Shown here: piece by piece, positions 54,405 through 62,047 of the stretch
Layout: each line of letters starts with the position of its first letter
Numbering within the stretch: the stretch's first letter is position 1
DNA from: JBHIYN01 sp041984235
Lineage (GTDB): Bacteria; Pseudomonadota; Gammaproteobacteria; Ga0077536
Length of the DNA stretch: 64,000 nt
Assembly (NCBI GenBank): GCA_041984235.1
Contig: JBHIYN010000002.1
Coordinates: forward strand, 62,001 to 126,000
Direction of reading: 5' to 3'
Notes under the pieces: model-generated
What the model was told of the DNA's origin: nothing
What the model saw: only the letters and a program-made list of their open reading frames with translations
Databases searched by the model: none
Position numbers and translations under genes: made by a program

Positions 54405-54650
54405 TCACTCTTTCTGCGCGCGACGCAGCTTCTCCCTGATACGCGCGCGGGCATCGTCGCCGAGACCGGCATCCGGCGCACCGGCCTCGAGGTCGCGCGC
54501 GGCGCGACGCATGGCCTCGAGCTGTCGCCGGTAGAAGCGACAGGGCGGGCACAGCAGCCGGTGCAGGGCGAGCCCGATTCGCTCGCCCAGGCTCAACGGG
54601 CGCTCCGGCGTGGCGGCGGTCAGCCGCGTCGCCTCGCTGCAGTCGATCAT
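54405..54650 (-). CDS. ZAS-type zinc anti-sigma factor
   Basis: An 81-residue soluble protein with His30, Cys34 and Cys37 in an HxxxCxxC motif (HRLLCPPC), the zinc anti-sigma (ZAS) signature. There is no membrane segment, as in redox-responsive anti-sigma factors of the ChrR/RsrA type. Its ATG overlaps the sigma stop by four bases (ATGA), so the two are coupled. It would sequester the ECF sigma until a thiol-oxidising or metal signal opens the site. Confidence 0.82.
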   Translation of the reverse strand: MIDCSEATRLTAATPERPLSLGERIGLALHRLLCPPCRFYRRQLEAMRRAARDLEAGAPDAGLGDDARARIREKLRRAQKE

Positions 54651-55225
54651 CGTCCCGCCCCTCCCCAGTTCCGTTGCAGGCATTCGCGCACCCGCTCACG
54701 CGCCCGCGACAACATCACCCACAGGTTACCGGCGCTGGAGATGCCGAGCAGCGCGATCACCTCCGCGCTGTCCATGCCGTCGATCTCGCGCAGCACGAAC
54801 GGCCGGCGCAGCTTGTCCGGCAGGTGACCGATGCATTCAGCCAGTGCCGCGCCGAGCGCCCGGTTCTCGGCCAGCGCGGCCGGGTCACCCCAGTCCGCCG
54901 GCGCAACGCGCCAGTGCCCGGTAGCGTCGAACCTGTCGGCGAACACGTCTTCGCCGTCGTCGTCATCGGGCAGGGCCTGCTCGCGTCCCGCGCGCCGCAG
55001 GTGGTCGACGATCTTGTTCTTGAGAATACCGATGAGCCAGGTGCGGCGGCTGGCACGGGCCTCGAAGCGCTGCTGTGCGGAGAGCGCCGCGAGCAGGGTC
55101 TCCTGCACCAGGTCCTCGGCGGTCGCCGGCTGCCGTACGCGCAGCAACGCGAACGCGTAGAGCGCATCGCCATGCTGGTCGAGCCAGTGCTCCGGGCCAT
55201 CCGCAGCCGGTTCCGTCTCGCTCAC
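54647..55225 (-). CDS. ECF-type RNA polymerase sigma factor
   Basis: A 192-residue sigma-70-family factor from GTG 55225 (VSETEPAADGPEHW). Region 2 is ALLRVRQPATAEDLVQETLL with TWLIGILKNKIVDHL, and region 4 is LPDKLRRPFVLREIDGMDSAEVIALLGISSAGNLWVMLSRARERV, quoted here as landmarks LREIDGM and MLSRARERV. The frame continues upstream to 55363 through sequence unlike sigma factors. It sits between a small secreted protein upstream and its ZAS anti-sigma downstream. Confidence 0.88.
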   Translation of the reverse strand: MSETEPAADGPEHWLDQHGDALYAFALLRVRQPATAEDLVQETLLAALSAQQRFEARASRRTWLIGILKNKIVDHLRRAGREQALPDDDDGEDVFADRFDATGHWRVAPADWGDPAALAENRALGAALAECIGHLPDKLRRPFVLREIDGMDSAEVIALLGISSAGNLWVMLSRARERVRECLQRNWGGAGR

Positions 55226-55328
55226 GCCAGTCGCCCGTGTCGCATCGTGAGTGCAACTATGCGCCCGGCGCCATGCCGCGGACAAGCCGGCGCCGGCGGT
55301 CGCGCCGCCGGCGCCGGTAAGAGCCCGC

Positions 55329-55565
55329 TCAGCTCCAGGGACGGAAAGCGCTGCCTTCGACATCGCTCATGCGCAGCTCGGCATCCGGCATTTCGCGCAG
55401 TACCGTGTGGTCGCGCCAGGGCGCGAAGCCGGCGGGCGCGATCGTGGTGCTGGCGGTGGCCGGCGCGTCGAGCGGCACGGCGCGCGTCTCCCACGGCGCG
55501 AAGCCATCGGCAGCGGCGAAATTTGAAACCAGGGCCAGGGTCGTGGCGGCAAGGATGTTCTTCAT
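55329..55565 (-). CDS. tiny exported protein with three F-x-PW motifs
   Basis: A 78-residue protein starting MKNILAATTLALVSNFAAADG, a clear short signal peptide. The mature part is only about 58 residues and carries GFAPWETR, GFAPWRDH and a C-terminal AFRPWS. AGAGGGA precedes the ATG. A possible ECF promoter lies upstream (55624-55652). Gene order suggests co-regulation with the downstream sigma/anti-sigma pair. No known family is recognised; it could be a periplasmic effector or sensor of the ECF system. Confidence 0.75.
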   Translation of the reverse strand: MKNILAATTLALVSNFAAADGFAPWETRAVPLDAPATASTTIAPAGFAPWRDHTVLREMPDAELRMSDVEGSAFRPWS

Positions 55566-55623
55566 GGTGTCGGTCCCTCTTGGTGACGTTGGCAATGTGA
55601 CGACAGATGTCACGTTCGAGGCT

Positions 55624-55652
55624 TGGTCGCGCGAAGCAGCCGATCCTTACAA
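55624..55652 (-). promoter_or_regulatory. possible ECF sigma promoter
   Basis: On the minus strand TTGTAAGGAT is followed, 16 bases after TGTAAG, by CGACCA, resembling ECF promoters with TGTAA-type -35 and CGA/CGTC-type -10. It would start transcription about 50 bases before the F-x-PW gene. Just downstream, GTGAC/GTCAC form a dyad around seven bases (55598-55614). Confidence 0.4.
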
Positions 55653-55754
55653 CTTTTTTTCGGGTGCTTTTCGGTACACCGCGCTGGCGCTCCCGGACGC
55701 CCGCCGCGCCATCTGCTATAAGCCCTGCATGCGCCCCGCCCGGAAGCCGACCCC

Positions 55755-57050
55755 ATGACCGCTGAAACCCTGCTGTCACCCGCCGTTCACCTGAACCTCA
55801 ACATCCGCGGTATGCGGCAATCGGCAACGATCGCCATCAACGATCGATCGAAGGCGCTGCGCGCGGCCGGCCGCACGGTGTACGGGCTCGGCCTGGGCCA
55901 GTCGCCCTTCCCGGTGCCGGACATCGTGCAACAGGCGCTACGCGATCACGCCGGCGAGAAGGACTACCTGCCGGTGCGCGGGCTGCCGGCGCTGCGCGAG
56001 GCGATCGCCGGCTACTACCGGCGTACCCAGGGCATCGACTACTCACCCGAGCACATGCTGATCGGCCCCGGCACCAAGGAGCTGATGTTCCTGACCCAGC
56101 TCACCTACTATGGCGACCTGCTGATCCCGGCGCCGAGCTGGGTCTCCTACGCACCGCAGGCGCGCATCATCGGTCGCAACCTGCACTGGCTGCCGACCGC
56201 GATCGAGACCGGGCTGGGCGTTACGCCGGACGCGCTGGAACGGATCTGCGCCGCCGACCCGGACCTGCCGCGCCTGCTCATCATCAACTACCCGGGCAAT
56301 CCCACCGGCATGGTCTACGATCCCGAGCAGTTGCAGGCCATCGCCGCGGTCGCGCGACGTTACCGCGTGCTGGTCCTGGCCGACGAGATTTACGGCGGAC
56401 TGACCTTCGACGGCAACCACGTCTCCATCGCGCGCTACTACCCGGAAGGCACCATCATCAGCAACGGCCTCAGCAAGTGGTGCGGGGCAGGCGGCTGGCG
56501 CCTCGGTGCGTTCGTGTTCCCGGCGACCCTGAGCTGGCTGCTCGAAGCGATGCTCGCCGTCGCCAGCGAGACTTTCACCTCGACCAGCGCGCCGATCCAG
56601 TTCGCCGCGGTGACCGCGTTCGAGCACCACGACGCGATCGAGACCTACCTCGACGACTCGCGCGCCATCGTCGCCGCGCTGTGCACCCACGCCTGGCATG
56701 CCCTGCGCGCCGCCGGCGCCGAGGTCACGCAGCCCCGTGGCGGTTTCTACCTGTTTCCCAGTTTCGAGCCGCTACGCGAAACCCTGGCCGCACGCGGTAT
56801 CAGCGACGGCGACACCTTCTGCGAACGCCTGCTCGAAGACACCGGCGTCGCCTGCCTGCCCGGTCACTGCTTCGGGCGGCCGCCGCAGGAGCTCTCCGTG
56901 CGCATCGCCTGCGTCGACTTCGACGGCGGCGCGGCGCTGGCCGCGGCGCGCGGCATGGACACGATCGACGCAGCCTTCCTGCGCGCGCACTGCACGCCGG
57001 TGATGCTGGCCATCGACCAGCTGTGCGCCTGGGCGAGCCGCGCGAGCTGA
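55755..57050 (+). CDS. class I/II PLP aminotransferase
   Basis: A 431-residue PLP enzyme. Landmarks are YGLGLGQSPFPVPD, YLPVRGLPALREAIAGYY, the NYPGNPTGMVY segment, VLADEIYGGLTF with the cofactor Asp-Tyr pair, and SNGLSKWCGAGGWRLG with the Schiff-base Lys. The family is the aspartate/tyrosine aminotransferase type. It is longer than the usual 400. ATG at 55755 overlaps nothing. Substrate unknown. Confidence 0.9.
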   Translation: MTAETLLSPAVHLNLNIRGMRQSATIAINDRSKALRAAGRTVYGLGLGQSPFPVPDIVQQALRDHAGEKDYLPVRGLPALREAIAGYYRRTQGIDYSPEHMLIGPGTKELMFLTQLTYYGDLLIPAPSWVSYAPQARIIGRNLHWLPTAIETGLGVTPDALERICAADPDLPRLLIINYPGNPTGMVYDPEQLQAIAAVARRYRVLVLADEIYGGLTFDGNHVSIARYYPEGTIISNGLSKWCGAGGWRLGAFVFPATLSWLLEAMLAVASETFTSTSAPIQFAAVTAFEHHDAIETYLDDSRAIVAALCTHAWHALRAAGAEVTQPRGGFYLFPSFEPLRETLAARGISDGDTFCERLLEDTGVACLPGHCFGRPPQELSVRIACVDFDGGAALAAARGMDTIDAAFLRAHCTPVMLAIDQLCAWASRAS

Positions 57051-57129
57051 GCGGGATCGTTGTCCTTGTAGACCTGTCTGTTTCTAAATATCATGAGGTT
57101 ACGCGTTTTTTCTTGAATTTATCTTAGCA

Positions 57130-57993
57130 ATGGATCGCCCCGGCCTAACCACTCGCACCCGTCATCCCGGCAGCCGCAGACAGGGCGCGCTGGCCGCGGC
57201 CCTGCTCGCCGCTGCGCTGTCGGCGCCGGCCCAGGAGCAGATCGGCCTGGAGACCACCGCGCCGCTGGAACTCGATCCCCTGGTCGAGGACGCGGATGCG
57301 GCCAGGACGCTGGACGTGCGCCTCGGCCTGCTCGGCGCTCTGGGCCCCGAGTACGAGGGCGCCGACAACTACGAGCTGGACGCCGTGCCTTACCTGCGCG
57401 TGAGCTGGCACGAGCGTCTCATCTTTCGCGGCCGCTCGCTCGACGCCGTGCTCCTCGGCAGCGACGGCTGGCGCGCCGGGCCAACCCTGCGTACCCGCGC
57501 CGGGCGCGACGAGGACGACGATGCCGCGCTCGACGGGCTGGGCGACGTCGACCGCGCGTGGGAGCTCGGTGGTTTCCTCGCTTTCAGTGAAGGCCCGTTG
57601 CGCGTACGCATCAACGCCGCGCATGACCTCGCCGATGCGCACGGTGGCCTGGTGGTCGATGCCGGCCTCGCCCTGCGCGTGCCGTTCGACACGCCGTGGT
57701 TCAGCCTGCGCGTATCCGGCACCTGGGCCGACGACGATTACATGGAGAGCTACTTCGGCGTCGACGCTGCGCAGTCCGCGCGCAGTGGCCTGCGCCGCTT
57801 CGACGCGGACAGCGGTTTCAAGGACGTCAGCGTGCGCCTGGGCTCGCGCATCGACCTCAGCGAGCACATCGCGGCACTGGTCTCGGTCGGCTACAAGCGG
57901 CTGCTCGGCGACGCCGCCGACGCTCCGCTGGTCGCCGATCGCGGCGAGCGTGACCAGTTCATCGTCGCCCTCGGTGCAATGTATCGCTTCTGA
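57130..57993 (+). CDS. MipA/OmpV-family outer-membrane protein
   Basis: A 287-residue protein with an N-terminal signal-like segment (LAAALLAAALSAPAQ). The mature part has the conserved GLLGALGPEYEGADNYELDAVPYLRVSW start of the family, alternating beta strands (FRGRSLDAVLLGSDGWRAGPTLRTRAGRDED) and a C-terminal strand ending in MYRF with terminal Phe. It is expected to be a beta-barrel. An AT-rich patch (57061-57125) upstream probably holds the promoter. Confidence 0.88.
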   Translation: MDRPGLTTRTRHPGSRRQGALAAALLAAALSAPAQEQIGLETTAPLELDPLVEDADAARTLDVRLGLLGALGPEYEGADNYELDAVPYLRVSWHERLIFRGRSLDAVLLGSDGWRAGPTLRTRAGRDEDDDAALDGLGDVDRAWELGGFLAFSEGPLRVRINAAHDLADAHGGLVVDAGLALRVPFDTPWFSLRVSGTWADDDYMESYFGVDAAQSARSGLRRFDADSGFKDVSVRLGSRIDLSEHIAALVSVGYKRLLGDAADAPLVADRGERDQFIVALGAMYRF

Positions 57994-58002
57994 CGACCCG
58001 CT

Positions 58003-58854
58003 TTACGGCGAACCGGCTGCGCCGACGTCGACCCGCGCAACCTCGATGCGCGCACCAGGCTTGCCCTGCGAGAGCTCCTCGATGCCGCCGTCGTAGGTGA
58101 GGCAGAACAGCGTACGGCCATCCGCGCCGCCGAGCTGGCAGGCGATCGCGGCGCGCGGGGCGACGTCGATGCGGGCGCTGACCGTGCCGTCTGCAGCCAG
58201 GCGCACGAACGCACCGCCCATTGCGCCGGCGACCCACAGGCCGCCCTCGCGATCGAGACAGATGCCGTCGGGGATCAGCTCCGGCAACTCGGCCAGCACG
58301 CGGCGCGCGCCCAGGCTGCCGTCCTGCGCGCGCTCGAACGCGCTGACCCGGTGGCCGAAGGACTCGGCCACGTACAGCGTGGCGCCGTCCGCGGAGATCG
58401 CCATGCCGTTGGGAAAGTCGAGCTGCGCCGCGACGTGGCGAAAGCGGCCGTCCGGCTCGACCAGGGTGATCTCGCCCGGCCGTGCCTCGCCCCCGCCGAA
58501 GAGGTCGTAGCCCATGTTGCCGATGTAGGCGCGGCCGCGATCGTCGACCACCATGTCGTTGATCTCGGCGCTGACCAGCGTGGCGAGGTCGGCGTGCAGT
58601 GTCAGCGCGCCGTCGACGATGCGGTACACGCGGCGATCGACCATGGACACCACCAGCGGCGTGCCGTCGGGCAGGAAGCCCAGTCCCGAGGGCCGTTCCG
58701 GCACCCGCACGACGGCTTCGCGCCGGCCGGATTCGTCGACCGTGAACACGGTGTAGTCCCAGATGTCCGACAGCCACAGCCGTCCGTCGTGCCAGCGCGG
58801 GCCTTCGAGGAAGGCGAAGTCGTCGGCCAGGGTCGTGAGGCTGAAGGTCTGCAT
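58003..58854 (-). CDS. SMP-30/gluconolactonase-family protein
   Basis: A 283-residue six-bladed propeller starting MQTFSLTTLADDFAFLEGPRW, with GGGGAG just before the ATG. FLEGPRWHDGRLWLSDIWDYTV holds the first metal Glu and the blade motif; later landmarks are INDMVVDDRGRAYIGNMG, DFPNGMAISADGATLYVAES and DGICLDREGGLWVAGAMG. Such enzymes hydrolyse sugar or other lactones with Ca or Zn. A terminator-like hairpin lies 36 bases upstream in the leader. Confidence 0.9.
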   Translation of the reverse strand: MQTFSLTTLADDFAFLEGPRWHDGRLWLSDIWDYTVFTVDESGRREAVVRVPERPSGLGFLPDGTPLVVSMVDRRVYRIVDGALTLHADLATLVSAEINDMVVDDRGRAYIGNMGYDLFGGGEARPGEITLVEPDGRFRHVAAQLDFPNGMAISADGATLYVAESFGHRVSAFERAQDGSLGARRVLAELPELIPDGICLDREGGLWVAGAMGGAFVRLAADGTVSARIDVAPRAAIACQLGGADGRTLFCLTYDGGIEELSQGKPGARIEVARVDVGAAGSP

Positions 58855-59160
58855 CAGGATCTCCCCGCGGGCGCCGGGCCCGAAAAAGCGAAAACCCGCG
58901 GGCGCGGGTTTTCGTGGGTGTTGCGCCCGTGGGCGCGCTCGAGAATACGGCAGTCGGGGCGGGTGCCCGTTCTGCCAGGCGACTCCCCTCGCCATGGACC
59001 TCCCCCTGTCGCGGCGCTGCGACCGTTCTCGAATCAGCCGTGCGGTACCGTACAGGACGGGTGAGGATAGCCGGCTCCGGGGTACCCGGGAAAGCGCCGA
59101 GGCGGCCATTTTCTGTTATTTTGATGCCACCCCCGGTTTGTGGAGGCCGCCGCCCCGGCG
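58855..59160. other. divergent intergenic region
   Basis: 306 bases between the SMP-30 and AraC genes. It holds the leader hairpin at 58890-58913 and a smaller GCGCCC/GGGCGC stem at 58923-58936. An AT-rich TTTTCTGTTATTTTGATG patch (59109-59126) may be the AraC promoter region. Confidence 0.5.
58890..58913 (-). terminator. terminator-like hairpin in the SMP-30 leader
   Basis: GAAAACCCGC and GCGGGTTTTC form a perfect 10-base stem around GGGC. Read on the minus strand it is followed by GC and five T residues, so it would act on transcripts heading into the SMP-30 gene. This placement suggests attenuation, or a boundary of an upstream minus-strand transcript that I do not see. Confidence 0.55.
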
Positions 59161-60183
59161 ATGGACCAGAACGCCGTCGAAGGACTGCTGATGCCGGCCA
59201 CTTACGGCCGCCTGCTGGCACGGGTGTTCGAGCCCGCGGCGCTGCTCGCCGGTACCGGCATCACGCCGGCCGATCTCGACGATCCCGAGCTGCGCATTAC
59301 CGTGGCGCAGGCCTTCGGCTACGTGCGCAACGCCCATGAACTCGCCACCACGCCTGACTGGCACCTGGCCTGGGCCGGTACCCTGTCGAGCCACTTCCAC
59401 GGTCCGATCAGCGTCGCGCTGATGAGCGCCCCCACCCTCGGCGACGGGCTGGACGTATTCGTTCGCCACTTTCCCGATCGCATCCCCTACCTGCACCTGG
59501 AGGCGCGTCGCGAGGACGAGGACTTCGTCATCGAGCTGTGTCCCCTGATCGAGTTCGGCACCATCGCGCCGATCCCCGTTGAGACCCTGCTGATCGTGCT
59601 GCAGGATTACATCGGCACCCTGTACGCGACCGATCTCGCGGCGGCGCGCATCGAACTCGCCTACCCGGAACCCGAGCACGCGCCGAGTTACCCGACCTAC
59701 TTCAAAGCGCCGGTGCGCTGCTCGGCGCCGCGCCACGCGCTGATCGTGCCCTGGCGGTGGCGCGCGCTCGGCAACATCAATCACATCGAATCGACCTGGG
59801 CGCACGCAGTGCGCCAGTGCGCGCGCACGATGGGCTCGACCCACGAGCGCGAGACCCTGGGCGCGCTGCGCCGCTACCTCAATCGCGCCTTCGAGGAAGC
59901 GGCGGGGGAACGCACCCTGCCGCGGCTGGAGGACGCCGCGGCCGCGCTGCACGTGTCGCCGCGCACACTGATACGGCGCCTGCGCCGCCTCGGTACCTCT
60001 TACCAGGCCGAGCAGGACGGCTTCCTGGGCGCGCGGGCGCGCGAGCTGCTGGCCAACGACCAGCTGCGCGTCTACGAGGTCGCCGCCGCGCTCGGCTTCC
60101 GCAACCCGGCCAACTTCGGCAAGGCGTTCAAACGCTGGTACGGCATGCCGCCCGGCAGCTACCGGCGGCGCCATCTGCGCTGA
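59161..60183 (+). CDS. AraC-family regulator with arabinose-binding-like N-terminal domain
   Basis: A 340-residue protein. The N-terminal part (GITPADLDDPELRITVAQAF, SHFHGPISVALMSAPTLGDGL) is the OruR/AraC_binding_2-like domain, and the C-terminal AraC HTH includes LEDAAAALHVSPRTLIRRLRRLGTSYQ and VAAALGFRNPANFGKAFKRWYGMPPGSYRR, landmarks LHVSPRTLIRRL and GFRNPANFGKAFKRW. ATG 59161 is preferred over GTG 59140. It may control the following CoA-transferase cluster or the divergent SMP-30 gene. Confidence 0.9.
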   Translation: MDQNAVEGLLMPATYGRLLARVFEPAALLAGTGITPADLDDPELRITVAQAFGYVRNAHELATTPDWHLAWAGTLSSHFHGPISVALMSAPTLGDGLDVFVRHFPDRIPYLHLEARREDEDFVIELCPLIEFGTIAPIPVETLLIVLQDYIGTLYATDLAAARIELAYPEPEHAPSYPTYFKAPVRCSAPRHALIVPWRWRALGNINHIESTWAHAVRQCARTMGSTHERETLGALRRYLNRAFEEAAGERTLPRLEDAAAALHVSPRTLIRRLRRLGTSYQAEQDGFLGARARELLANDQLRVYEVAAALGFRNPANFGKAFKRWYGMPPGSYRRRHLR

Positions 60184-60303
60184 AGCGGCCTGTGTGCTTG
60201 AGCGCGGGGGGTGCGCCTGCTAGCTTGGCGCGCCTGCGCGGCCACCCGTTCGGGGACGGCGGCCGCACGCGACGCATCCGAACCGAATCGAGGTACCGAC
60301 CAT

Positions 60304-61650
60304 ATGAACAAGGTGTTTTCCGATGCAGCCAGCGCGCTGGAGGGCGTGCTCGAAGACGACATGACGATCGCCGCCGGCGGCTTCGGCCTGTGCGGCATCC
60401 CCGAGAACCTGATCGCGGCGCTGGTCGATTCCGGCATCAAGGGCCTGACCATCGTCGGCAACAATGCCGGCGTCGACGACTTCGGCATGGGCCTGCTGCT
60501 CAAGGGCCGGCAGGTCAAACAGGTCATCGCCTCCTACGTCGGTGAGAACAAGGAGTTCGAACGCCAGGTGCTGGCCGGTGAGCTCGAGCTGCACCTGAAC
60601 CCGCAGGGCACCCTCGCCGAGCGCCTGCGCGCCGGCGGCGCCGGCATCCCCGGCTTCTACACGCGCACCGCGGCCGGCACCAAGCTCGCCGAGGGCAAGG
60701 AGACCAAGGTCTTCGACGGCGTGGAGTACGTGCTCGAGGAAGGCATCCGCGCCGACCTCGCCATCGTCAAGGCATGGAAGGGCGACAAGGCCGGCAACCT
60801 CGTCTATCGCAAGACGGCGCGCAACTTCAACCCGATGATCGCGACCTGCGGCAAGCTGTGCGTGGCCGAGGTCGAGGAGCTGGTCGAGGTCGGCGAACTC
60901 GACCCGGACGAAATCCACACCCCCGGGATCTACGTCGATCGCATCATCCAGGGCGTCGGCCACGAGAAGCGCATCGAGTTCCGCACCGTCGCCGGCACCC
61001 CGGCCAAGGGCGGCTCCCCGGTGCGCGACATGATGGCCCGGCGCGCCGCGCAGGAGCTCGAGGACGGCTTCTACGTCAACCTCGGCATCGGCATCCCGAC
61101 CCTGGTCGCGAATTTCATTCCCGACGGCATCAACGTCACCCTGCAATCGGAGAACGGCCTGCTCGGCATCGGCCCGTTCCCGGACGAGGCCGATGTCGAC
61201 CCGGACCTGATCAACGCCGGCAAGCAGACCATTACCACTATTCCCGGCTCGAGCTTCTTCTCCAGCGCCGACTCGTTCGCCATGATCCGCGGCGGGCACG
61301 TCGATCTCTCCATCCTCGGCGGCCTGGAGGTGGCCGAGAACGGCGACCTCGCCAACTTCATGGTGCCGGGCAAGATGGTCAAGGGTCCGGGTGGTGCCAT
61401 GGACCTGGTCTCCGGCGTCAAGCGCGTCATCGTACTGATGGAGCACACGGCGAAGGACGGCAGCCCCAAGATCCTCAAGCAGTGCAGCCTGCCGATCACG
61501 GGCAAGAACGTGGTCGATATGATCATCACCGACCTGTGCGTGTTCGAAGTGCTGCCGGACAACGAGGGCCTGGTGCTGCGCGAGCTGCACGAAGGCGTCA
61601 GCATCGAGGACGTGCGCGCGAAAACCGGCTGCAGCTTCTTCGAGCCCTGA
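60304..61650 (+). CDS. fused two-subunit 3-oxoacid/propionate-type CoA transferase
   Basis: A 448-residue protein joining the A and B subunits of family I CoA transferases without a long linker. The A half has GGFGLCGIPENLI and IVGNNAGVD, the B half starts near GSPVRDMMARRAAQEL and has GIGIPTLVANFIP and the active-site Glu in QSENGLLG. Such enzymes move CoA from succinyl- or acetyl-CoA onto a carboxylate. It probably activates the substrate used by the downstream HpaB-like and GrdB-like proteins. Confidence 0.93.
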   Translation: MNKVFSDAASALEGVLEDDMTIAAGGFGLCGIPENLIAALVDSGIKGLTIVGNNAGVDDFGMGLLLKGRQVKQVIASYVGENKEFERQVLAGELELHLNPQGTLAERLRAGGAGIPGFYTRTAAGTKLAEGKETKVFDGVEYVLEEGIRADLAIVKAWKGDKAGNLVYRKTARNFNPMIATCGKLCVAEVEELVEVGELDPDEIHTPGIYVDRIIQGVGHEKRIEFRTVAGTPAKGGSPVRDMMARRAAQELEDGFYVNLGIGIPTLVANFIPDGINVTLQSENGLLGIGPFPDEADVDPDLINAGKQTITTIPGSSFFSSADSFAMIRGGHVDLSILGGLEVAENGDLANFMVPGKMVKGPGGAMDLVSGVKRVIVLMEHTAKDGSPKILKQCSLPITGKNVVDMIITDLCVFEVLPDNEGLVLRELHEGVSIEDVRAKTGCSFFEP

Positions 61651-61669
61651 GCACGGCGGCGGCGCCCGG

Positions 61670-61855
61670 CTACGCCGCGGCGGCGTCGGTGTTCGCGCAG
61701 GCCGGCGCCGCGGCCGGGGCAACCGGCGTGATCGCGCCGAGCGCCGGCGCCGGCAGGCCGCGCTCGATCAGCAGCGCGACGATGCCGTCCTCGTCGCCTT
61801 CGTAATGCTCGACGACATAGCCGTCGCTGAGCTCGATCGATACCTCTGCCGTCAT
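61670..61855 (-). CDS. 61-residue protein with strong ribosome binding site
   Basis: A small ORF starting MTAEVSIELSDGYVVEHYEGDE on the minus strand, preceded by a perfect AAGGAGG about seven bases upstream. It is acidic at the N-terminus and ends in an Ala/Pro-rich tail with one Cys (APACANTDAAAA). It is convergent with the CoA transferase. No family is recognised; the excellent ribosome binding site argues that it is real. Confidence 0.65.
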   Translation of the reverse strand: MTAEVSIELSDGYVVEHYEGDEDGIVALLIERGLPAPALGAITPVAPAAAPACANTDAAAA

Positions 61856-62047
61856 CGCCGTATCCTCCTTCGCGGTGCGCGCTGTTGCGCGCTGCGATCG
61901 AGTATGGCCGGCGCGCACCGCGGTGGTGTTGCGCCTTTGTTGCCGTAACGTAACCGGGCGGCTGCAGCAGCGATCCAGTGCGTGGTATCTTCCGGACGCG
62001 GCCGCACGCGCCGGCCGGCTACGTTCGCTCACCGGGGAGAGATGCGC

